Of a stretch of DNA of 64,000 nucleotides, positions 48,859 to 57,009 are shown piece after piece. The notes under the pieces were generated by a model that was not told the DNA's origin, made no database searches, and worked only from the letters and a program-made list of their open reading frames with translations. The stretch is from Thiohalobacter sp. IOR34 (GTDB lineage Bacteria; Pseudomonadota; Gammaproteobacteria; Thiohalobacterales; Thiohalobacteraceae), in assembly GCF_030406045.1 (NCBI RefSeq), contig NZ_CP128988.1:1647438-1711437 (forward strand). Direction: 5' to 3'. Within the stretch, counting starts at the first letter, position 1. Each line of letters begins with the position of its first letter. The position numbers and the translations under genes were made by a program.

Positions 48859-49109
48859 GCCCGGATATTGCACCAAGGCGGCCCCTATAATCGGAGTGCA
48901 GACTGACATGCAAGGCCGGGAGGCTCGCAAATGGCTCCTCACGGCGGGGTACAGTTTGCGCCTATTCGATTTCAGGACGCATCTGGCTGCGCATCCTGGC
49001 CGATCGCCCTTGAACCCTGGCTACGGCCATGCTTCTGCGGGCGATCGGCCAGGCTGCTTTGCCAGCTCCGCCCTGAGCATCGAATCCTTGGTGCAATATC
49101 CGGGTTAGC
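48859..49109. repeat. R1 MITE-like element, best-preserved copy
   Basis: About 250 bp, ends TAGCCCGGATATTGCACCAAGG-type (48859 on) and CCTTGGTGCAATATCCGGGT (to 49108), inverted over 20 bases with one difference and bounded by TA on both sides. It lies between galE and the convergent nucleotidyltransferase gene, whose stop it touches. Confidence 0.85.
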
Positions 49110-50193
49110 CCGCCTCGCCACGCAGCGCCTTGCGCGCCAGATGCGGCAGCAGCAGGGGCAGCGGCATGCGCAGATAGTGACCGCGGACATAGAGCAGCCA
49201 GCGGGCCAGGCCGCTCCAGCGGTCCCTGCAGCTGTGATGTTCCGGCAGCAGGGCGCGATCGAACAAACTGTCGCGCAACCCCAGACCGAGGGGTGCCGCC
49301 TTCTCCAGCTGCAGCCATACCGCGGCCGGCACCGTCACATCCAGCAGCCGCTGCTGGTAGCGCAGGGCGTAATACAGCGGGCGGATCAGGCCGAGCAGGC
49401 GCGCGCGTTCCAGCAGACGTTCCCAGAAATCCGCCTCGCCGGCAGTGAAGTGTTCCAGCAGCGCCTGCATGTCCAGCAGATCGCGCAGCCCCTGGCCGAA
49501 CTCTCCGTCGTTGAACAGGTGGACCGCGCTGTGCAGCAGCATATCGACCGGCTGCAGGACGCGAAGCTCCACCCCGTGCGCCGCCGCACCCAGCGCCAGC
49601 CGCCGCGATCCCTCCCAGAGTGCCGCCACCGCCACCGGCCGGCGTGCCGTGTCCGGCACGATGTTGTGATGGACATCGAGCAGGGTGCCGCGGCGGGCAT
49701 GCTGCAGCGGCGGCAGTTCGTGCATCCAGCTGCGGTAGTAACGCTGGTCATAGGGGTCGGAATGGTTGCTGACATAGCCGGCGAAGAAGAGCGCGCGCTC
49801 CACGGCGTCCAGCGACTCGCGCGGCACCAGGATGTCGACATCGGAGAACAGGCGCCCACGGGCGGCCGGCAGCCCGGCCATCAGATAGGCCGTGCCCTTG
49901 AGCAGCATGACCGGGATGTCGAGGCCGGCCAGACCGAGCAGGATACGATCGACCTCCCAGCGGATGACATGTGCATGGTGCTCCGCCGCGGCCCGTCCCC
50001 AGTCGAGGTGACGCCGTGCCGCGGCGGGTATCTCGACATCCCGCGCCTGCCCGGCGAAGAGATCGGCGAGCCGCGCCAGCAGACCGGCGCGCCGACCCTG
50101 GCGGATCAGCAGTTCCCACTGCCCCGGCTCGGCTTCGGCCATACGTGCCGGTTCCTTCAGCACCTCGAGCAGCAGCGGCGGCGCGATCCTCAT
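49105..50193 (-). CDS. Nucleotidyltransferase-family protein (NTP_transf_5) of an HPr-rel-A cassette
   Basis: 362 residues. The nucleotidyltransferase signature is ARGRLFSDVDILVP, following LKGTAYLMAG; ELPPLQHARRGTLLDVHHNI and VDMLLHSAVHLFNDGEF are typical of this family, often seen beside lasso-peptide and exopolysaccharide genes. Substrate unknown. Last of four co-directed genes; ATG at 50193 overlaps the kinase stop. It ends within the terminus of the adjacent R1 element. Confidence 0.85.
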   Translation of the reverse strand: MRIAPPLLLEVLKEPARMAEAEPGQWELLIRQGRRAGLLARLADLFAGQARDVEIPAAARRHLDWGRAAAEHHAHVIRWEVDRILLGLAGLDIPVMLLKGTAYLMAGLPAARGRLFSDVDILVPRESLDAVERALFFAGYVSNHSDPYDQRYYRSWMHELPPLQHARRGTLLDVHHNIVPDTARRPVAVAALWEGSRRLALGAAAHGVELRVLQPVDMLLHSAVHLFNDGEFGQGLRDLLDMQALLEHFTAGEADFWERLLERARLLGLIRPLYYALRYQQRLLDVTVPAAVWLQLEKAAPLGLGLRDSLFDRALLPEHHSCRDRWSGLARWLLYVRGHYLRMPLPLLLPHLARKALRGEAG

Positions 50194-51119
50194 GCCCGTG
50201 CCTCCAGCGCCCCATCGGCGATCAGGCTGTCGAAGGCCACCACCGCCTCGTCCAGGCATCCGTAGCCGAAATCGAGACAGTCAACGGAATCGATCAATGC
50301 CTTCGCCCGTTCGAAACCCGTGCCACCGTGCAGGGCGAAGTTGAAGGCGTTGTCGATCAGATGCAGCAGGGTTCGTGCCCGGGAACGCGGCTGGAAGCGG
50401 GCCGGCGCCCCCTCAAGGTAGCGGGGGACCACCACGAAGGCGGGCCGGGCCGGCTCGGCCATGCGCCGTACGCTGTCGCGCGGTGGCTGCAGATGGGCCA
50501 CCGTACCCTTCAGCGTGTCACGGCAGGGCTCGCTGAGCCGGCAGTCGGGGGCAAAGCGGCGAATGACATCGATGGATTCGTTCTTCAGACTGACCGGACG
50601 GGGCACCGGATCGATTCGACCGTCGGAGAGACGCAGCAGGGTCAGTTCGTCGGAGAGAAGCCGCCAGCCCCGTTGCACCAGGGCGGCACAGAGGGTGCTC
50701 TTGCCGGCACCCGGGGGGCCGGGCAGGATCACTGCCTGCCCCTCGCGTTCGATCACTGCTGCATGCAGGACCAGATGGGTCGCCGTGTGCTGGGCCATGC
50801 ACCAGTTGAGACCCCATTCCAGTGAAGGATAGGCCTGGCTGCGTGGCAAGGGCTTGAAGGGCGCATGGCCATCGAACAGGAAACGCACCTGGGGCCGCAG
50901 CCAGCGGCGAGGCCCCCTGGGCGCGCTGACCGCCACCGGAAAATCCACCCAGTCGTCTTCGCCAAGCAAGGGGTAGTCGACATAGAGCGCCGTCAGGGTC
51001 TGCGCCAGCTCCGGCAGTTCACTGTGCAGGCGGACGCCGAACGGCCCGATCGCCAGGGCGAGCCCCTCGCGGCGCAACCGGTGCTCGAGATCGACCGGGT
51101 TGAGATCGGAGAGCCTCAT
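50190..51119 (-). CDS. HprK-related kinase A
   Basis: 309 residues. Shares the P-loop core of HPr Ser kinase: LPGPPGAGKSTL (132-143) and LLSDELTLL (Asp acting on the acceptor), with an unrelated N-terminal domain (1-110). Similar kinases phosphorylate the C-terminal Ser of some lasso peptides. It is flanked by four-base overlaps with the PqqD-like gene (upstream) and the nucleotidyltransferase gene (downstream), so all three are translationally coupled. No HPr substrate is present in the window. Confidence 0.88.
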   Translation of the reverse strand: MRLSDLNPVDLEHRLRREGLALAIGPFGVRLHSELPELAQTLTALYVDYPLLGEDDWVDFPVAVSAPRGPRRWLRPQVRFLFDGHAPFKPLPRSQAYPSLEWGLNWCMAQHTATHLVLHAAVIEREGQAVILPGPPGAGKSTLCAALVQRGWRLLSDELTLLRLSDGRIDPVPRPVSLKNESIDVIRRFAPDCRLSEPCRDTLKGTVAHLQPPRDSVRRMAEPARPAFVVVPRYLEGAPARFQPRSRARTLLHLIDNAFNFALHGGTGFERAKALIDSVDCLDFGYGCLDEAVVAFDSLIADGALEARA

Positions 51120-51436
51120 GGCACGGGCCGGATCAGGGCATTCTGCTCGAACTTCCAGAGCACCTCGTCGACGTATTCCGCAAGGTTGAAATCCGCCTCG
51201 AACTCGAAGCGTTCCCGCAGGCGCTGCACCAGCTGCCCACCACTCAGGGTCTCCTCGCGAAGCATCTGCAGCAGCGTTCCGGGAATCAGCTCGAACAGGT
51301 GGGTATCACCGGCCAGCTCGTGGTAGCAGACCCACTCGTCACCGTCGTGAAAGATGCGCAAGGGTATGTCCACCGCTGTCCAGCGGTCGAAGCAATCGCT
51401 CCCCGGGACAGCGCCGGCATGCGGCCTGGACGACAT
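51116..51436 (-). CDS. PqqD-like peptide chaperone of the HPr-rel-A system
   Basis: 106 residues. PqqD/RRE winged-helix fold: HELAGDTHLFELIPGTLLQM, ETLSGGQLVQRL and EADFNLAEYVDEVLWKFEQN. Such domains bind a leader peptide and present it to modifying enzymes. The ATG at 51436 has GAGGTG upstream; only 18 bases separate it from the Tat-exported protein gene, whose product is the natural candidate partner. Confidence 0.85.
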   Translation of the reverse strand: MSSRPHAGAVPGSDCFDRWTAVDIPLRIFHDGDEWVCYHELAGDTHLFELIPGTLLQMLREETLSGGQLVQRLRERFEFEADFNLAEYVDEVLWKFEQNALIRPVP

Positions 51437-51454
51437 GCCTGCACCTCGACCCGG

Positions 51455-52102
51455 TTATTTGCCCCCACCGCTATTGTTGGCACAACCGGGACCGCTTCCT
51501 CCGCTGTCACCGGGATCGAAGCCCAGCGGACAAGAACGCTCGTTGAGCAGGGCAAAGGTGTTCTTCAGCTTCTCGACGTCGGACATGTAGTGGTCGGTGT
51601 AGAGATCGATCACGTCCTGGTCGGTGTAGCCGAAATTGAGGCCGCCGGGATTCATGCGGTTGTAGGCACCGTTGAGCAGGGCCGCCACCGTGTGCCGGGC
51701 GAGGGCATTGTAGTTGCCGCCCTTCAGGCACAGGGCATCGATCAAGGTGAGGCCCGCCGGCATACCCGGGAAGGCGGGCAGAACATCGGTCCAGAACGTC
51801 TTGGGATCGGTGGGGCTGTAGGGGGACATCCAGCTCCCGAAGTGCTGCTGCTGTCGCCAGTAACCCGGGGTACAGCCTTCACAGGTCTCCGTCGGTCCCG
51901 AGAGGTTGCCGGACATCATGCCTGACAGGGTGCATCTGGCCCCTGCCAGTGCCGGACGGCTGGCCACGGTGAGCATCACCGGTGCCGTCACCAGGGCCGA
52001 CTTGACGAAACGACGGCGGCTGCCGGCCGGCCCCTCGGTTGCAGGATCGCTGTCTTGATCGCGGTGTTTCGGCTGCTGGTCGGGTTTCTTCTCGTCCGTC
52101 AT
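51455..52102 (-). CDS. Tat-exported protein with CTPGYW motif, candidate substrate of the HPr-rel-A cassette
   Basis: 215 residues. A hydrophilic N-terminal extension (1-27) precedes the Tat motif SRRRFVKSALVTAPVMLTVA, cleavage near Ala54. The mature protein has Cys57, Cys74 and Cys77, the CEGCTPGYWRQQ motif (as CTPGYWK in many exported surface proteins), and a Gly/Ser-rich tail GDSGGSGPGCANNSGGGK. Tat export means it folds, and could be modified, in the cytoplasm first. First gene of the cassette. A minus-strand -10-like TATACT lies at 52217-52212; 52103-52386 otherwise shows no gene. Confidence 0.8.
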   Translation of the reverse strand: MTDEKKPDQQPKHRDQDSDPATEGPAGSRRRFVKSALVTAPVMLTVASRPALAGARCTLSGMMSGNLSGPTETCEGCTPGYWRQQQHFGSWMSPYSPTDPKTFWTDVLPAFPGMPAGLTLIDALCLKGGNYNALARHTVAALLNGAYNRMNPGGLNFGYTDQDVIDLYTDHYMSDVEKLKNTFALLNERSCPLGFDPGDSGGSGPGCANNSGGGK

Positions 52103-52386
52103 CGTGGCTCACTTCAGATTGTTTTCGTTCTCAATGCACTGATGGTATCGACAATTCCTGACGAGTCATGTCTCGCCAGCCGCGGCTGCGGGCCGGCGTG
52201 ACGACTTATTCAGTATAGATGCACAAGCCATGCCCGGAATGGAAAACATATTGTTGTTCAGAAGGATGGTCCCGGTTCTCCGAGCCTCTCGGAAGCACAG
52301 GCCGGGCAAGTGTTAAAAAAATTGACACCCGGAGTGCGGGGAGGAGGACAGGCCCCTTTACAGCAGCCACCCACCGCTGTCCGCTC

Positions 52387-53169
52387 TCAAGGCAAGGCAG
52401 ACTCCAGCAGGCGACGGGCATGGGCGATGGGAATGGCATAGGCGATGCCGCTGGGGTGGCTCAGCGCCGATTCCTTGGACGCCTTGACGAAAACCATGTT
52501 GAGGATGCCCACCACCTCGCCGCTGTCCGGCGAATAGAGGGGACTGCCGCTGTTGCCCGGATAGGCGGTGCCGTCGAGCTGGAAGATGCGGAAGGGATGA
52601 CGCAGGCGGCGGATCACCGTCGGCGAGAGCTGGCGCGAGGCCAGTGCCGGCAGGGCAATGGGCACGATGGCGGCCAGCATGGCGCGGTGGGTGGCCGGAT
52701 AGAGTCCCAGCGCAGAACCCAGCGGAAAACCGGTGAACAGGAATTCCTCACCCTCGCGGACCCGGTCCGAGTCGCCGAGGCGGGCCGCCGGCTGGGGACT
52801 GCCGCCGAATTCCAGCAGCGCCAGGTCGTGCTCCTTGTCCCTGGCCACCACCCGCGCCTGGCGCACGTCCGCCTCGCTGCCGCTGCCGATGAACACCGCC
52901 AGGTATTCCAGGCCCTTCTCGTTCAGCGACTTCGACACCACATGGGCATTGGTCAGCACATGGCGCCCGTCGCCGACCACAAAACCGCTGCCAAGCAGCA
53001 GCGCCGGAGGGCGGCGGGTCTTCTCCACGGTCCCGACCCCGACCACACTGGCCTTCAGCCGGGCAACCGTTTCCGGCACACCGCCGATGGCAGGCCCGGC
53101 CAGCAGCCACGCCAGCAGCGCCAGCCAGAAGATCCCGCTCCTGTTCTTTCCCGAGGCTCGATGTGACAT
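52387..53169 (-). CDS. Exported trypsin-like (S1C) serine protease
   Basis: 260 residues. Signal peptide (about 12-29). Catalytic triad His76 (LTNAHVV), Asp115 (HDLALLEFG) and Ser207 (YPGNSGSPLY). No PDZ domain, so smaller than DegP. The true start is ATG at 53169; the frame open to 53850 is antisense to the neighbouring gene. GGAAGG directly abuts the ATG and GGGGG lies 11 bases upstream. Divergent from the beta-propeller operon. Substrates could be surface or exported proteins encoded nearby. Confidence 0.88.
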   Translation of the reverse strand: MSHRASGKNRSGIFWLALLAWLLAGPAIGGVPETVARLKASVVGVGTVEKTRRPPALLLGSGFVVGDGRHVLTNAHVVSKSLNEKGLEYLAVFIGSGSEADVRQARVVARDKEHDLALLEFGGSPQPAARLGDSDRVREGEEFLFTGFPLGSALGLYPATHRAMLAAIVPIALPALASRQLSPTVIRRLRHPFRIFQLDGTAYPGNSGSPLYSPDSGEVVGILNMVFVKASKESALSHPSGIAYAIPIAHARRLLESALP

Positions 53170-53300
53170 CCTTCCATCATACCCCCAAGCAGCGCCCGGC
53201 CGCGCATCCGGCAGCGCTGAAACAACAACGGGGTGGCCCCCCGCCCGAGCGGTGATAGACTGGTGCCCTTGCAGTGACACGTCTTCGAGGTGCCCTCCAA

Positions 53301-54452
53301 ATGTCATGGAAGAAGCCGCTGCCGGTCCTGCTGCTGATGCTGGCCTGCGGCCGGCCCGGCACCACCCCGGCGGCCACGGCGGCACCGGACTATGCCGCCC
53401 TCCCCGCCAACCGCTGGGTGGTGATCCATACCGAAACCGGCCGCTGGCGACGCCAGGAACATGCCGGTGCCGCCTACGACAGCCATCGCGGCACCCTCCT
53501 GCTGTTCGGTTCCAACACCCATGGCAAGAACTGGGACAACAGCGTGCGCGAATTCGACCCGCAGCGGCTGCGCTGGACCCGGCACTATCCGCCCTCGCCG
53601 CGCGACAGCTACCGTCTCGACGCCGCCGGCCATCCGGTGGCCGGACCCGCGGACAATCCGCGCCCCTGGGCCATGCACAGCTACGACGGCCTGGTCTACG
53701 ATCCCGGGAGCGACAGCCTGATCGTCGCCGCCGCGGCCAACCATCACCCGCTACGGCGCCGCTTCGAGATCCGCCGCCAGCCGGTATGGCGCTACGACCT
53801 GACCAGCCACCGCTGGCAGCCCTTCGACCGCCACCAGGGCAAGATGCCAACCTTCTTCGACGCAGCGACGGCCTACGACAGTTGGCGCCGGCTTCCGCTG
53901 CTCTACAAGTTCGGCATCTGGGAACTCGACCGGGGCAGCGAACAGTGGCGCAAGGCGACCGGCAAGCACCACCACAACAGCCACTTCAACCTGGTCTACG
54001 ACAGCCTGCACCAGGTGTTCGCCGCCTTCGGCAGCGCGCGTCTGACCAACAGCGTCTGGCTCTATCACCCGGGCAAGGCCGCGGGCGAGGCCGGCCGCTG
54101 GGAAGAACGCCAACCCGGCGGCGACCCCTGCCCGCCGGACCAGCACATCCCGGTCGCCTTCCATCCCGAACAGGGCGTGTTCGTGCTGGTGGTGGACGAC
54201 AACCAGGTCTACCGCCGGCCCAACGGCCGGCTGCGCCTGCGGAGCAAGGCGAAGAGCAGCGGCACCTACGTCTATGACCTCGACAGCAACCGTTACCGGC
54301 GCCTGCCGCAAGCCGACCTGCCGGCCCAGGGCATGAACTACATGCTGGTCTACGCCAGCCGGCAGAAGGTGCTGCTGCTGGTGACCGGCGACTGGCGGCG
54401 TCCGCCCAGCGTGCGCGCCCTGCGCCTCGACCTGGGAGCCCTGCCGGAATGA
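53301..54452 (+). CDS. Exported kelch-like beta-propeller protein
   Basis: 383 residues. Signal sequence (about 7-20) ending in Ala-Cys, so possibly a lipoprotein, although the lipobox (MLAC) is weak. Repeated blades with GAAYDSHRGTLLLFGSNTHG, SYDGLVYDPGSDSLIVAA, NLVYDSLHQVFAAFGSAR and TYVYDLDSNRYRRLP. Function unknown; a binding or scaffolding role at the cell surface is plausible. The ATG at 53301 has GAGGTG upstream; nine residues further upstream are unlikely. Overlaps the next gene by four bases. Confidence 0.8.
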   Translation: MSWKKPLPVLLLMLACGRPGTTPAATAAPDYAALPANRWVVIHTETGRWRRQEHAGAAYDSHRGTLLLFGSNTHGKNWDNSVREFDPQRLRWTRHYPPSPRDSYRLDAAGHPVAGPADNPRPWAMHSYDGLVYDPGSDSLIVAAAANHHPLRRRFEIRRQPVWRYDLTSHRWQPFDRHQGKMPTFFDAATAYDSWRRLPLLYKFGIWELDRGSEQWRKATGKHHHNSHFNLVYDSLHQVFAAFGSARLTNSVWLYHPGKAAGEAGRWEERQPGGDPCPPDQHIPVAFHPEQGVFVLVVDDNQVYRRPNGRLRLRSKAKSSGTYVYDLDSNRYRRLPQADLPAQGMNYMLVYASRQKVLLLVTGDWRRPPSVRALRLDLGALPE

Positions 54453-55651
54453 GACGCCTGTTCTGGATCCTCCTGTTCACGGCCCTCCTCCCCCGGACCC
54501 TGACGGCAACAGTCGATAACGAGCGCTGGACGGTCGAGCCCTTCACCGATGCCCTCGGGGGTGGCCCCGCCACCGGGCCGGTCGAACAGGCCGGCGAGGG
54601 CGCCTTCCTGCTCTGTGAAAACGGCCGCGACCAGCTGTTCCTGATCAACGGCCAGTTCGTCGACATCGTGGTCGAGGGACAGCGCTACCACCTGGCCGGG
54701 ACCGGGCATCCGGGAATGCGCGATGGGCCGGCGCCTCTGGCCGAGTTCCGTTTCGGCTTTGCCGGCCACCTCGGTGCCCATGACATCGCCTGCGCCCCCG
54801 ACGGGACCCTGTTCGTGTTCGACGACGGCAATGCGCGGGTACGGCGCATCCGCCAGACGAACGGTCACTGGCAGGTCGACACCTGGGTCGGCGGCGGCCA
54901 GATGCGCCTGGCACCGGGCCAGGCGGCACCACCCGGGCAGGTCCGCCTGCCCAACACCACGGGCATCGCCGTCGCCGGCGACGGCAGCCTCTGGCTCGGC
55001 AGCTTCACCGGCTATTACCGGGTCGACCCCGAAGGCCGGCAGATCCGCTTCGTCGCCCGCTGGCCGATCGAGCTGCGCAAGGGCCGCACCCTGCACGTGG
55101 TCATGGGCCGTCCGGCAACCGATGGCGGCGTCTATTTTCTCAGCCGTTCACCGGACGTGGTGATCCGCGTCGACCCCGACGGCCAGGCCAGGCATCTCGC
55201 GGGACGCATCATCCAGGGCAGAAAACCGATGAACATCGGCGACGGCGAACCGCTTGCAAGCTATTTCGACACGCCTTCCAGCCTTGCCGTAGACCCCAAC
55301 GGCGAGGCCCTCTATCTATCGGGTGGCGACGAATACGACATCCGCCGCGTCCCTGCCGACGGCCATGGCAGTACCGCCACCCTCGCCCAGAACGGCCGCT
55401 GGCAGCGGGCTCGCCTGCACCCCAACCGCAGCCGCGGCGCCGCCCTTTACGACCCGGGCCTGCAGGGCCGGCTCAAGCCGGACGGTCCCCTCGGCGACCT
55501 GATGTCCTGCCACCTGCCCGGCTACGACCGACTGGGGCGGCTGTACAGTTTTCTCTATCCCTGGCGCGGGACCACCCAGTATCTGGCGGGGAAGGGGCTA
55601 CTGGGGGGGCGTCTCTATCGGCTGCGCCGGCTCGAAGCGGATGCGCCATGA
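54449..55651 (+). CDS. Exported NHL-type beta-propeller protein
   Basis: 400 residues, signal peptide about 1-19. NHL-like blades: HDIACAPDGTLFVFDDGNAR, NTTGIAVAGDGSLWLGSFTG, PSSLAVDPNGEALYLSGGDE; HLAGTGHPGMRDGPAPLAEF is a typical NHL segment. Function unknown. ATG overlaps the preceding stop; its own stop overlaps the next ATG, so the three propeller genes are tightly coupled. Confidence 0.82.
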   Translation: MRRLFWILLFTALLPRTLTATVDNERWTVEPFTDALGGGPATGPVEQAGEGAFLLCENGRDQLFLINGQFVDIVVEGQRYHLAGTGHPGMRDGPAPLAEFRFGFAGHLGAHDIACAPDGTLFVFDDGNARVRRIRQTNGHWQVDTWVGGGQMRLAPGQAAPPGQVRLPNTTGIAVAGDGSLWLGSFTGYYRVDPEGRQIRFVARWPIELRKGRTLHVVMGRPATDGGVYFLSRSPDVVIRVDPDGQARHLAGRIIQGRKPMNIGDGEPLASYFDTPSSLAVDPNGEALYLSGGDEYDIRRVPADGHGSTATLAQNGRWQRARLHPNRSRGAALYDPGLQGRLKPDGPLGDLMSCHLPGYDRLGRLYSFLYPWRGTTQYLAGKGLLGGRLYRLRRLEADAP

Positions 55652-57000
55652 GGAAGATGCTGCCCCTCCTCTTCGGGTTGCTGATGGCAACGGCCACCCT
55701 GGCCGGGCCGATCGAGAGCGGACCCTTGACCCCCCTCAGCGGCGATGCCGCAGGCGCCGGTTTCCACCCGGATGTCGCCGGCGACGGCCAGGGGGGGTTC
55801 CTGGTGGTCTGGCAGCGGGGCGGCAATTACCTGGGCACGGCCGGTGGCGATCTCTTCGCACGGCGAATCGAACTCGACGGCCGTCCCTCCGGGGCGGCAC
55901 CACGGGTCATCAGCCATGCCCCCGGAAGCCAGGAACGCCCTCGCATCGCCTTCGCCCATGGCCTCTATCTGGTGGTCTGGCAGGATCTGCGCAACGGCCG
56001 TGACTGGGACGTCTACGCAGCACGCATCACCCCCGAGGGGCGCAATCTCGATCCGCAGGGCATCCGCATTGCCGGCGGACCCGACAACCAGGCGCTGCCG
56101 GTGGTGGCCGCGGCGAACAACGGCTTTCTGATCGTCTGGCAGGATCGTGCCGGCAGCCGTTTCTACCGCCTGGCCTGGGCGGGGGTGAACGGCAAGGGCC
56201 AGGTGAGGCCGGGGAAGATCCTCCGCTACCAGGGCCCGGACGCCGGGCTCTGGCAGGGCTACACGCCGGGCTGGGGTTACGGCAAGCTGCCCCTGGATAC
56301 CGACCGTCCAGCGAGCGGCGAACTGCACGGCGGCCAACCCGAGCTGAGCCGCAGCAAGGACGGCTGGACCCTCGCCTGGGTCGACGAGAGCAACTGGGCG
56401 CCCGGTAACCAGGGTGGCATCACCCGCCGCTTCGCCCGGCTGCGCGAGACCGGCGACGGACCCCGGGTCGAGGCCCTGCTGCGCCCGGAGAGCAACGCCA
56501 TCGGCCGCAGCGGTGGACACTTCGCGCGCGGCCATGGCCGGCTGCTCTATGCCGGCTGGGGGATCCTCAATCGCGGCGTCAGCGTCGCCACGGCGCTACT
56601 GCTGGAGGATGGCGGCCTGCAGCCGCTGGCCAACCCCAACCCGGAGCCCCCCCGTTTCGGTGCCGGCTGGAAGCCGGCGCGGGCAATCAGCCTGTTCCAG
56701 CCCGGCTTCGGCATCACCGGCAGCGTCGCCACCGCCCCCACCAGGAACGGCTTTCTGGTCGCCGCGGCCGGTGACCCGCGCCTGCCACCTCCACACCGGC
56801 TGCGGATCTATGCCAGCCGCCTGGATGCCGAGGGACGGCGCCTCGATCGTCACCCCGACTGGCCGATCCTGCACCAAGGGCAGAGCACACCGGCCAACCC
56901 GGCGCTGGCGGCCAGCGGCGACAGCCTGCTGCTGGCCTTCGAACAGGACGATGCCAGCGGCAGCCGCCGGATCTACGCCCGACGGCTGCGGATGAAGTAA
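55648..57000 (+). CDS. Exported beta-propeller-like protein with VVWQD repeats
   Basis: 450 residues, signal peptide about 1-19. Repeats of the form VAGDGQGGFLVVWQRG, FAHGLYLVVWQDLRNGRDWD, AANNGFLIVWQDRAGS and LSRSKDGWTLAWVDE are spaced at blade length. The family is found among exported bacterial proteins of unknown function. Nine bases separate it from the lyase-like gene. Confidence 0.8.
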   Translation: MRKMLPLLFGLLMATATLAGPIESGPLTPLSGDAAGAGFHPDVAGDGQGGFLVVWQRGGNYLGTAGGDLFARRIELDGRPSGAAPRVISHAPGSQERPRIAFAHGLYLVVWQDLRNGRDWDVYAARITPEGRNLDPQGIRIAGGPDNQALPVVAAANNGFLIVWQDRAGSRFYRLAWAGVNGKGQVRPGKILRYQGPDAGLWQGYTPGWGYGKLPLDTDRPASGELHGGQPELSRSKDGWTLAWVDESNWAPGNQGGITRRFARLRETGDGPRVEALLRPESNAIGRSGGHFARGHGRLLYAGWGILNRGVSVATALLLEDGGLQPLANPNPEPPRFGAGWKPARAISLFQPGFGITGSVATAPTRNGFLVAAAGDPRLPPPHRLRIYASRLDAEGRRLDRHPDWPILHQGQSTPANPALAASGDSLLLAFEQDDASGSRRIYARRLRMK

Positions 57001-57009
57001 GCTGCGGTC

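Noticed and set aside
48859-49109. tRNA-like or rRNA-like gene in the gaps
   Set aside because: No cloverleaf, T-loop consensus or rRNA segment was found; the sequence is an R1 element.
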